Shown here in pieces: positions 41,124-49,400 of a DNA stretch of 64,000 nucleotides. The DNA lies in the NCBI GenBank assembly GCA_964458605.1, contig CAYWLS010000001.1, positions 248,001-312,000 on the forward strand, written 5' to 3'. The notes under the pieces are model-generated. The model ran no database searches and was not told the DNA's origin. It saw only the letters and a list, made by a program, of their open reading frames with translations. The position numbers were made by a program, and so were the translations under genes. The stretch's first letter is position 1. Each line of letters begins with the position of its first letter. Origin of the DNA: JBBSNV01 sp964458605 (GTDB lineage Bacteria > Pseudomonadota > Alphaproteobacteria > Reyranellales > JAQSWP01).

Positions 41124-41633
41124 ATGCGCAAAGTTTGGCAAACGCCGGCGTTGGGTGAGATTTCGGTTCGCAGTGCGCTGTTCGGCTCGTCACAACCGGA
41201 AGGCGATGTCACGAGCTATGGCCCGTCACTGGGGCCGGTCGGACCGACCGGCGTTCAGGTCGACCCTCTGGGTCCGGTCCAAGGACCTCCGCCCGGTCCG
41301 GTGATGGGCCCGCCAGCGCCAGGTCCCGCCTTCTTTGGTCCCGGCGGCTCCCCGCTTGGCCCGTTTTCCGACGCTGCGCCGTACGGTCCCAGTTTCTTCG
41401 GCCCGTCGGTGCCTTCCGATGTCCGGCTCAAGGAAAAGCTGCACCAGGTCGGGACCACCGCCCACGGGCTGCCGCTCTACACCTTCAGCTATCGCGGCCA
41501 GGCCGAAGTCTATGAAGGCGTGATGGCCCAGGACGTGCTTGCTGTACGCCCCGACGCCGTGGTGCTGGGCGATGACGGCTTCTACAAGGTCGATTACGCC
41601 AAGCTGGGTGTTCCCTTCCGACGGGTCCACTGA
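41124..41633 (+). CDS. Leader-like + Gly-Pro-rich + S74 chaperone-like domain protein (candidate RiPP precursor)
   Basis: 169 residues; ATG at 41124 with AAGGGGGG upstream. Residues 1-25 (MRKVWQTPALGEISVRSALFG) resemble leaders with a Y/W-xx-P-x-L motif recognised by PqqD-like proteins. Residues 31-95 contain twelve Gly-Pro dipeptides, many after an aromatic or Leu (YGP, FGP, LGP), not strict collagen triplets. Residues 98-169 resemble the Peptidase_S74 intramolecular chaperone (SDVRLKEKL... LPLYTFSYRG... YEGVMAQDVLAVRPDAVV... YKVDYAKLG). The Ser98-Lys103 pair has the S-x4-K spacing of the self-cleaving dyad of phage endosialidase chaperones. Self-cleavage before Ser98 would free the leader and Gly-Pro part. 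No signal peptide. Confidence 0.78.
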   Translation: MRKVWQTPALGEISVRSALFGSSQPEGDVTSYGPSLGPVGPTGVQVDPLGPVQGPPPGPVMGPPAPGPAFFGPGGSPLGPFSDAAPYGPSFFGPSVPSDVRLKEKLHQVGTTAHGLPLYTFSYRGQAEVYEGVMAQDVLAVRPDAVVLGDDGFYKVDYAKLGVPFRRVH

Positions 41634-41689
41634 CCCGTCGCAAGCGAGCCCGGGAAATCCCCGGCATCCGGCAGACGCCGGCAGACGAG

Positions 41690-41723
41690 AGACAGGCCCG
41701 TTGGTTTGACAACAGGCCTGTCT
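41690..41723 (+). terminator. Stable hairpin between precursor-like gene and ligase (attenuator-like)
   Basis: AGACAGGCC (41690-41698) pairs with GGCCTGTCT (41715-41723); no T run follows. Its place in the 290-bp gap after the precursor-like gene suggests a partial terminator or mRNA-stabilising stem that would raise precursor level over the enzymes. No gene is seen in 41724-41923. Confidence 0.45.
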
Positions 41724-41923
41724 GATTCTGGGGGTGGGTTCGGTCCGTGCGGGGGCCGGCATAATGTGCCGGCGGCATGGCCAGGTGCAGCGCCGGTCTG
41801 GGCCCATAGGCAGATAGTGCGTCTCAGTCCCGCGAGGCGAGTTCGCCGCGCCGCTTGGCTATCGCATGCCGCGCCGCCCCGTTGCCCAGCGCGGCGGTCC
41901 ATTTGAACCGCCAGGTGATGCCG

Positions 41924-43396
41924 ATGAACATCGCGGATTCCATTTCCCGACATGCAAGCGAGCGCCCTTACGCTCTTGCGATGATCGAGGACGACAAGCC
42001 GATCCATTTCAAGACGTTCGACGGCCTGGTCTGGGCGGCGGCGGCGCATATGCGTCGCGCGGGGATCGCGCCGGGCGACGTCGTCGGCATGACGTATCCG
42101 CATTCGACGCTGTACCTGGTGACACTCTACGCGCTGGCGCGCATCGGCGCGGTATCGCTGGCGCTTTCGGTGTTCGATTCGCAGGTGCTGCGGACGGCCT
42201 ACGCCCAGCGGTTCGGCGTCCAGTGGGTGGTTGCGCCCGATCCGGTGGCCAGCCTGGACAACATTCCGACCGTGCTGATGCAGGGATCGGATCTGCGGCA
42301 GCCCCCGGCCGAGGGCACCGAGGGGTTGCGCTTCGAAGGCGGCGATCGCCCGTGGTTCATCCGCCGAACCTCGGGCACGACCAGCGAGGCAAAAGGCGTG
42401 GTGTTCACGCACGATGCCGATCTGCGCGAGTTCCAATCGCGCGCCGCATTCTACGCCGGGGCGGATGACCGCTATCTGGCCGTGATCGACATGAACATGT
42501 CCTACGGCTCGCTGGAATCGGTGCGTACTCTGCACGGCGGCGGCGCGGTCGTCGTGGCCAAGGCGCCCGTGCTGGCCCGCAACATGCTCGACGCGATCGA
42601 CCGTTACGCCATAACCCGGCTGGCCGTGACCCCCAACTATTTCGACGTGCTGATGTCGGCCCTGCCGCAGGATGGGGTGCGCTGCCCGACGCTCAGGGAT
42701 GTCACGGTGGCAGGCATGGCCATTCCCGAATCGCTGCGCCGAGAGATCCGGCGGCGGCTCAGCCCGAACCTGATGGTGCGCTACGGCTCGAACGAGACCG
42801 GGCCGATGACGGTGGCCGACGGCGCCATGCAGGAGAAATTTCCCGAGACGGTCGGCGCCATCCAGCCGGATGTCGAACTGCAGATCGTCGACGACCACGA
42901 CCAGCCGCTGCCGCGCGGCGAATTGGGCCGCATCCGCGTCCGCACGCCGTGGACGCCGACCGGCTATCTCAACCTGCCGGAAGAGGCCAACAGGGTGTTC
43001 CGCAACGGCTGGGCCTATCCCGGCGATGTCGGGGTGCTGTCCCAGGAAGGCATGCTTTTCCTCAAGGGACGCGTCGACGACATGATGAATTTCGATGGCA
43101 TCAAGATCATGCCCACCGATATCGAGGAGGCGCTGCTGCGGCATCCCGCCGTGGTCGAGGCGGCCGCCTTTCCCGCCCGATCGCAGCGCCACCAGAACAT
43201 TCCGATGGCGGCGGTGACGGTGCGATCGCCGGTCACGCCCGAGGAGTTGCTGGACTATACCAAGGATCTGCTCGGTTTGCGGGCGCCGGTGCTGATCAGC
43301 GTCGAACCGGTCCTGCCCAAGAACGAAATGGGCAAGGTGGTCAAGCGCGAGCTGGCCGTCCGCCTGGCGGGTAAATTGCCGGCCGAGTGGCTCTAA
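41924..43396 (+). CDS. Adenylate-forming (ANL) ligase, paralogue 1
   Basis: 490 residues from the ATG at 41924 (AGGTG 7-8 bases upstream; homologous start MNIADSISRHASERPYAL). ANL motifs: A3 RRTSGTTSEAKGV near residue 147, A5 MVRYGSNETGPM, A7 YPGDVG, A8 DDMMNFDGIKIMPTDIEEAL, A10 PKNEMGKVVKREL with the adenylation Lys. It should activate a carboxylic acid as an acyl-adenylate; CoA, carrier-protein or amine acceptor not decided. No carrier-protein gene is in the window. The paralogue at 43504 is next in line and a third lies at 56091-57569. The substrate is unknown. Confidence 0.85.
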   Translation: MNIADSISRHASERPYALAMIEDDKPIHFKTFDGLVWAAAAHMRRAGIAPGDVVGMTYPHSTLYLVTLYALARIGAVSLALSVFDSQVLRTAYAQRFGVQWVVAPDPVASLDNIPTVLMQGSDLRQPPAEGTEGLRFEGGDRPWFIRRTSGTTSEAKGVVFTHDADLREFQSRAAFYAGADDRYLAVIDMNMSYGSLESVRTLHGGGAVVVAKAPVLARNMLDAIDRYAITRLAVTPNYFDVLMSALPQDGVRCPTLRDVTVAGMAIPESLRREIRRRLSPNLMVRYGSNETGPMTVADGAMQEKFPETVGAIQPDVELQIVDDHDQPLPRGELGRIRVRTPWTPTGYLNLPEEANRVFRNGWAYPGDVGVLSQEGMLFLKGRVDDMMNFDGIKIMPTDIEEALLRHPAVVEAAAFPARSQRHQNIPMAAVTVRSPVTPEELLDYTKDLLGLRAPVLISVEPVLPKNEMGKVVKRELAVRLAGKLPAEWL

Positions 43397-43503
43397 CGCG
43401 ATCGATGCGCGGTCCGGCATTTTAGGGCATGTTCACCGGACGAGGCGTGTCGGTCGAGCCTGCCGGACGTTTCGGTCCCGGCGCCGACGCCATAAGTCAG
43501 ATC

Positions 43504-44976
43504 ATGAACGTTGCCGACATCATAAGCCGACATGCCCGGGAACGCCCTTATGCCGTGGCGATCATCGAGGGCGACAACATCGTCAGTTTCGCCAAGCTGG
43601 AACGCGCCATATGGACGGCGGCGGCACATCTGCGGCGCGCCGGCATCGGCCCTGGCGACGTGGTCGGCCTGACCCTGCCGCACTCGGCGCTTTTCCTGGT
43701 CGCGCTCTATGCCCTGGCGCGCATCGGCGCGGTCCAGGTATCCCTGCCGGTCTACGATCCGCAGCCGATGCGGGCGGCCTATGCCGGCCGGTTCGGCGTC
43801 AAATGGGTGGTCGGCGCCAGCGATGCCAGCGGCCTGGCCGGGCTTCGTCTGGCGCTGCTGCGGGCGGAAGACGCGTGGCAGGAATCCGGCGCGCCTTCCG
43901 CCGAATCGACCTTCGAGGGCGGCGACCATCCCTGGTTCATCCGGCGCACCTCGGGCACGACCAACGAAGCCAAGGGCATCGCCATCACCCACCGGCACGC
44001 CCTGGCCGAACTGCAAATCCAGGCGGGCTGCTTTCCCGGCCCCACCGACCGCTACCTGGCGGTGGTCGAGATGGGCATGGTCTATGGCATGCATTCCTGC
44101 GAGCGCACGCTCTTCGGCGGCGGCACGGTGATCATTCCGGCGATGCCGTTGGACCTCGACGGCTTCTTCACCTATGTCGATCGCTTCGCGATTACCCGGC
44201 TGATGCTTACGCCCAACCATTTCGACCTGTTGTTGCCGCTGCTGCCCGAGGACGCCGTTCGCTGTCCCACGGTCAACGACGTCACCGTGTCGGGCATGAT
44301 GATGCGCGAATCGTTGCGCCGCGAGGTCAGGCGCCGGTTCAGCCCCAACCTCACGGTGCGCTACGGCTCCAACGAGGCGGGCTACCTGACCCTGGCCGAC
44401 GCCGCGATGCAGGAGCAATTCCCCGACACGATCGGCGCGGTCATGCCGGGCGTCGAACTGGAGATCGTCGACGAGCAGGACCGGCCGGTGCCGCACGGCA
44501 CGCCCGGCCGCATCCGGGTGCGCACCTCCTGGATGCCGACCGGCTACGTCAACGCCTCGGGTCCTTCGGACAGGACGTTCCGCAACGGCTGGATCTATAT
44601 GGGCGACGCGGGGGTCCTGTCGCCCGAGGGGCTGGTGTTCCTCAAGGGGCGCGAGGACGACATGATGAATTTCGACGGCGTCAAGATCATGCCGGCCGAT
44701 ATCGAGGACGCGCTGCTGCGCCATCCCGCCGTCGTCGAGGCGGCCGCGTTTCCGGCCAATTCGCCGCGCCACCAGCATGTCCCGATGGCGGCGGTGACGG
44801 TGCGCGGCGCCGTCACGCCGGAGATGCTGATGGCCCATTGCCGGCAGTTGCTGGGCATCCGCGCGCCCATGCTGATCAGCATCGAGCCGTCGCTGCCCAG
44901 GAACGCCATGGGCAAGATCGTCAAGCGGGAGTTGAGCCTTCGCCTGGCCGAGAGGTTGCCGGCGGCGCTGCGCTGA
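43504..44976 (+). CDS. Adenylate-forming (ANL) ligase, paralogue 2
   Basis: 490 residues from MNVADIISRHARERPYAV; an in-frame ATG at 43429 would add 25 residues without homology. Motifs as in paralogue 1: A3 RRTSGTTNEAKGI, A5 LTVRYGSNEAGYL, A7 MGDAG, A8 DDMMNFDGVKIMPADIEDAL, A10 PRNAMGKIVKREL. The two are clearly a tandem duplication followed by divergence; the substrate-pocket region before A5 differs, so they may activate different acids. No ribosome site is strong at this start. Follows paralogue 1 by 107 bases. Confidence 0.84.
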   Translation: MNVADIISRHARERPYAVAIIEGDNIVSFAKLERAIWTAAAHLRRAGIGPGDVVGLTLPHSALFLVALYALARIGAVQVSLPVYDPQPMRAAYAGRFGVKWVVGASDASGLAGLRLALLRAEDAWQESGAPSAESTFEGGDHPWFIRRTSGTTNEAKGIAITHRHALAELQIQAGCFPGPTDRYLAVVEMGMVYGMHSCERTLFGGGTVIIPAMPLDLDGFFTYVDRFAITRLMLTPNHFDLLLPLLPEDAVRCPTVNDVTVSGMMMRESLRREVRRRFSPNLTVRYGSNEAGYLTLADAAMQEQFPDTIGAVMPGVELEIVDEQDRPVPHGTPGRIRVRTSWMPTGYVNASGPSDRTFRNGWIYMGDAGVLSPEGLVFLKGREDDMMNFDGVKIMPADIEDALLRHPAVVEAAAFPANSPRHQHVPMAAVTVRGAVTPEMLMAHCRQLLGIRAPMLISIEPSLPRNAMGKIVKRELSLRLAERLPAALR

Positions 44977-45128
44977 GGAGGCGCCGCGCCGGCGCGCCCT
45001 GGCGCTCCGGTCGGCATCCTGTTGCCAACCGCCGTGCCATCGCGCATGAAATCCCGGGCTTCACCACGGCGAAGCCCCGTCGCATCGGGCGGCGGGCGTC
45101 GTGGCGATCGGCAGGACAACGGATTGCC

Positions 45129-46160
45129 ATGGCAGACAAACTCAATGTCGGTGTCGTTTACGGTTCCGACACCGCGCAACTGCCCGAGCATGCCCAGCAG
45201 CTCGGCACCTTCAATACGCTGCTGGACGGGCACAACGACGTGGCGCGGCTGATCAGTCCCAGCCAGGCCGTTGCCGTGCCGGTCTTGTTGACGCCCAGCT
45301 ACCTGGAACGCAACTGGCGCTACGACTTCAACCGCTTCGACGTCATATTCAGCGCCCTGTCGGATCCGGATCTGCTCCCGACCAGCTTGCTGCTGGCGAT
45401 CGCCGTGCTGGCCGGCACCACCACCCCGATCGTCAACGACCCGCGCCAGGTGATTCGCACCCGTCGCGACATCGTCAGCGGCTCGCTGCGCTCCCTGCCG
45501 GGGCTGCTGGTACCGAAGACGATCAGGCTGATGCCCGGCCAGACGGCGTCGGCGGCAGCCGCCGAGCAGGGGATGGCTTATCCCTTGTTGCTGCGCAGCG
45601 CCGGCATCCACGCCATCCGCGAGAGCGAACTGATCAAGGTCGAGAGCGCCGCCGCGCTGGACGCGGCGCTGACGGCGGGGGCGGTCGCCCTGCCGGGCTA
45701 TTTGACCGAATTCGTCGATACCCGCGATGCCCAGGGCTTCTATCGCAAGATGCGTCTGGTGGTGTGCGGCTCGACCGTCATTCTTCGTCATTATCTTTAT
45801 TCCGATCAATGGCTTATCAAGGCCGCCTCGCAGCCTTTCATGCATGACCGCCCCGAACTGATCGAGGCCGAACAACGGGCGGCAGCCAATCCCTTGGCGG
45901 TGCTGCCATCCAACGGTGCCGAACTGCTGGGCGCCATCAAGAGCCGGATCGGCCTGGATTATTTCGGCATCGACTGTGCGCCATTGCCGGATGGAAGGTT
46001 GCTGGTTTTCGAGGTCAACGCGACCATGAACATGTTGCCCCCCAGCCGCCACCCGGTACGGGGCCCCTTTACGGTGGCGGCGATCGAACGGGTCGCCAAC
46101 GATTTCAATGCCCTGATCAGGCAACGATCTGCCGATAAGCGCGGTCGAAGCGGGCAATAG
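45129..46160 (+). CDS. ATP-grasp (RimK-like) ligase
   Basis: 343 residues from the ATG at 45129. The N-terminal part (LNVGVVYGSDTAQ, VIFSALSDPDLL) is a pre-ATP-grasp-type fold; a Thr-rich TPIVNDPRQVIRTRRDI segment follows. ATP-grasp strands are seen at AYPLLLRSAGIHAIRES and GYLTEFVDTRDAQGFYRKMRLVVCGSTVILRHYLY. The metal-binding end reads YFGIDCAPLPDGRLLVFEVNATMN (E-x-N), typical for C-N ligases that join an activated carboxylate to an amine. It closes the + strand run that starts with the PqqD-like gene and is the second ATP-grasp enzyme of the region. Substrate unknown. Confidence 0.82.
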   Translation: MADKLNVGVVYGSDTAQLPEHAQQLGTFNTLLDGHNDVARLISPSQAVAVPVLLTPSYLERNWRYDFNRFDVIFSALSDPDLLPTSLLLAIAVLAGTTTPIVNDPRQVIRTRRDIVSGSLRSLPGLLVPKTIRLMPGQTASAAAAEQGMAYPLLLRSAGIHAIRESELIKVESAAALDAALTAGAVALPGYLTEFVDTRDAQGFYRKMRLVVCGSTVILRHYLYSDQWLIKAASQPFMHDRPELIEAEQRAAANPLAVLPSNGAELLGAIKSRIGLDYFGIDCAPLPDGRLLVFEVNATMNMLPPSRHPVRGPFTVAAIERVANDFNALIRQRSADKRGRSGQ

Positions 46161-46428
46161 GTCAGGGGTACGATCCGATTTGCTGCCGGCAGCAATCGAT
46201 CGCTACGGAAATGCCGAATTTTACAATCTTTCGGGTGGGTTGGGCCTCGGGATACTGTGCGCCAAATGTAACAGCTCGACTGATTTAGTTTAGTTCATGA
46301 TAAAAACTAACAAAATTCTGCGTTTGCGCATTGTCAGCCCCCGGGACTTGCTGGCACTCTGACAACGATATTTCGATATTTGAGGCGCGCCGCCATTGCC
46401 GCGCCGTTTGTTCTTGGGGGAGAGCTTC
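46161..46428. other. 268-bp intergenic region before the autotransporter
   Basis: Contains the perfect palindrome TTGCTGCCGGCAGCAA (46180-46195), flanked by near-symmetric CGAT/ATCG, just after the ATP-grasp stop; it could be a weak terminator or an operator. An AT-rich stretch around 46285-46320 probably holds the autotransporter promoter, but no consensus pair is clear. Confidence 0.5.
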
Positions 46429-49400
46429 ATGTTGGCGATCAACAAGCGTTTCTTGACGTCTGTGTCGGGCATTGCATTGACCACGGCGATGGCCTTGGCC
46501 GTCTCGACCACGCAAACGCAAGCGTTGCCGCCGACATCGGCAACCGGAACGGCGTTGCCGGGCAACAACAATTTTGGTTCGGCACAGGCGATCACTTCGC
46601 TCCAGTCGGTCGAAGACGAAGGCGTCGATCCAGCCAACGCAGTCGTCGTCACCGGCACCGTCTACGGCACTTCGACCTTCAATCATGCCAACGCCATCGG
46701 CGTGCAGATCTACGGCTGGGACATCGAAGCCTCCAACGCCTACGACAGCGAGATCAGCGTCGCCCCGACTTTCGGCGCCACGGCGACCAACACCGCAACC
46801 GTGACGGGTTCGATCGTCGGCGTGTTCGGCAACGAGAGCTATGCGCCCGGCTCCGACTCCAACGGCGTCTCCGTCGCCGACGACATCGAAACGAAGTCGG
46901 CTTTTGCCTTCGCCTTCTATGGCGGCCCTGGCTACGTCTCGCAGACGGCGGTGGCCCAGAACACGACCTCGGTGATCGGCACCGTCGCGGGCTCCTCGAC
47001 GCTCAGTGCGGGCCTGACCGTCGGCGACGCCATTCGCGCCGGCGACTTCTCGTTCCAGGATTCGGCTTGGGCTGGCGTCGTTGTGTTCGGCGACTCCGGC
47101 TTCGGCTCGGCCCATGCGATGAACGTGGTCAGCATCATCGGCGGCGTCGGCGGCACCGGCGCTTCGCCGCAATCGGTCGGCGTCGACGCGCTGGGTTCGG
47201 CCTATGCCGTCAACGCCTATGCCGGCGGCGAATCGACCCTCTACATTCCGCAGCTGCTCCCCTATTCGATGTTCGAAGGCGGTTCGGTTGTCGCGTCGAA
47301 CGGGGCGGCCTCGCTCGATCTGCTGGCCTCCAACGCGGTGGGCATCAGCGGCACGGTGAATGGCGCCGGCGGCGAGGGCGCGATCGGTGTGCGCATCGGC
47401 AACGACGTCTTCGCGGCGGAAGCCGGGGCCTTCGGCGAGGCGATCTCGTTCGCCGGCAGCACCGGCGGCGGCGTTTCCTCCGCCAGCGCGATCATCATCG
47501 CTTCCAATGCGGTGACCCTCGCGGGCGCCGGCAATGGACTGGAATCGGCCAACACGGGCATTTATGTCGGCGGCCAGGTGTTCGCCGAATACGCATCGGC
47601 CTTCGGCGAAGCGGTCAGCGGCACGGGCCCGAGCTCGACCGCGCATATCGAAGTGCGCGCCGAAAACCTTGTGACGATTTCCGGCACGGCGACCCAGGGC
47701 AACACCGGCGTCTATGTCGCCGAGAGCACGCGGGCGACCTTTGCCGAGGCGGCGGGCTTCGCTTCCGCCAATTTCGGCGAAAACGGCAATGTCCCCAGCG
47801 CTTTCGCCGACATCCTGATCGATGCCGGCAACACGGTGATCATCGCCGGCGTCGCCACCGGCGACAATGCGATCGGCTTCCAGATGGGCGAGGGCGGCGT
47901 TCAGGCCTATGCCGCGGAAGCGACCGGCGTCGTCAGCGCCTACGCCTACAACAGCGCCACGGTCGCCAACAGCGCGGTTGCTACCGCCGAAGGTTCGGTC
48001 GCCGCGCATAACGGCGTTACCTTGACCGGCACGGTCAACGACACCATCGCCAACGGCATCGGCATCGATCCGATCTTCCAGGTCACTGCCGACAACGCCG
48101 ACGCCCAGGGCCAGTTCAACGCCGGCGCCTTCACCACCAACGAAACCGGTGGCGCATCGGCCACCGCCACGGGCAACGTTCTTGCAGCCAACACGATCGA
48201 CCTCAGCGGCATCGTCGGTCTGTCGAACAGCCTCTCCACCGGCGTTGAAGTCGTTTCCTACGTCGAGGCTTACGATGCCTATGCATCGGGCTCGGCTCGT
48301 TCCGACGCCGCCGCTGCCAACAGCGGCACTGTCGGCAACGCCACGGCCACCGCCAACCTGACGATCGGCGCGATGAACGGCGTCGCGGTCTCCGGCGTCG
48401 TCGGCGACCTTTCGACGGATTCGACCGGGGTGTGGATCGGACAGGATGTCAGCGCGGCCTATGCCTTTGCGGAGGGCTGGGGCAGCGCCTACGCCACGGT
48501 CAATGGCGACACCGTGACCGGCAGCGGCGGCAACGCCCTGGCCTCCTCGACCACGACCATCCAGGCGATGAACCAGGTCGCGGTGAGCGGCATCGTCGGC
48601 GCCGAGAGCTCCGGCAATACCGGTATCCTCCTCGGCAGCAGCCTGTCTATCTCGCTCTTCCCGACCAGCGTCGAGGCGGTCTATGCCGAAGGCTATGGCC
48701 GCACCTACGCCTCGGCGGAAGCGGGCGGCACGACCAGCGTCCAGGCCAATGCGACGGCCACCGGCAATGTGCTGGCCAGCAACGGCATCTCGATCGCCGG
48801 CGCGGTTGGCGCGGAAGGCTCCAACAATGTCGGCGTGTTCGGCGAGTCGGGCGTATTCGCCGGCTTCGCCGAAGCGGGCGGCGTGGTAACCGCCAGTGCC
48901 GTCCTGCAGAATCAGTCCGCGTCGGGTTCCTCGGCGCTGGCGCAGGCGCAGGGCTTGATCATCGCCCAGAACATGATCTCGATCAGCGGCCAGGTCGGCG
49001 ACAACAGCTACAATTCGGCAGGCGTGTCGTTCGGCGAAGGCGTGGTTTCGACCTTCGCGGAGGCCAACGGGTCGATCAACGCCTACGCAAGCCTGACCAA
49101 TAGCGCGATCGGCGACGTAACCACCCAGGCCACCGGCACGATCGGCGCGGCCAACCAGGTGGCGATCGGCGGGACGGTCGGTGCGACCGGCAGCGAAAGC
49201 ACGGGGGTGTGGATCGGCGAGGGCGTAAGCGCCTTTTTCGCCGAGGCCGGTATTTTCCCGCCCGTCGATATCGCGCCGCCGGGTTATTTCAATTCCAACG
49301 CGCAGCATCTTGACGATACCGCCGGCAACGCCACGGCGAGCATCGGCGACGCCGGCGGCGCGAGCGGACCGAACCGGGCCACGGTCTATGCCAACAACCA

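Noticed and set aside
41150..41410. True collagen-like triplet repeat
   Set aside because: Gly-Pro dipeptides are spaced irregularly (3-10 residues), so it is not a Gly-X-Y triple-helix sequence.
43611..45128. Upstream extension of the ATP-grasp frame through the second ANL ligase
   Set aside because: Arg/Pro/Gly-rich shadow; ATP-grasp homology starts at the ATG at 45129.
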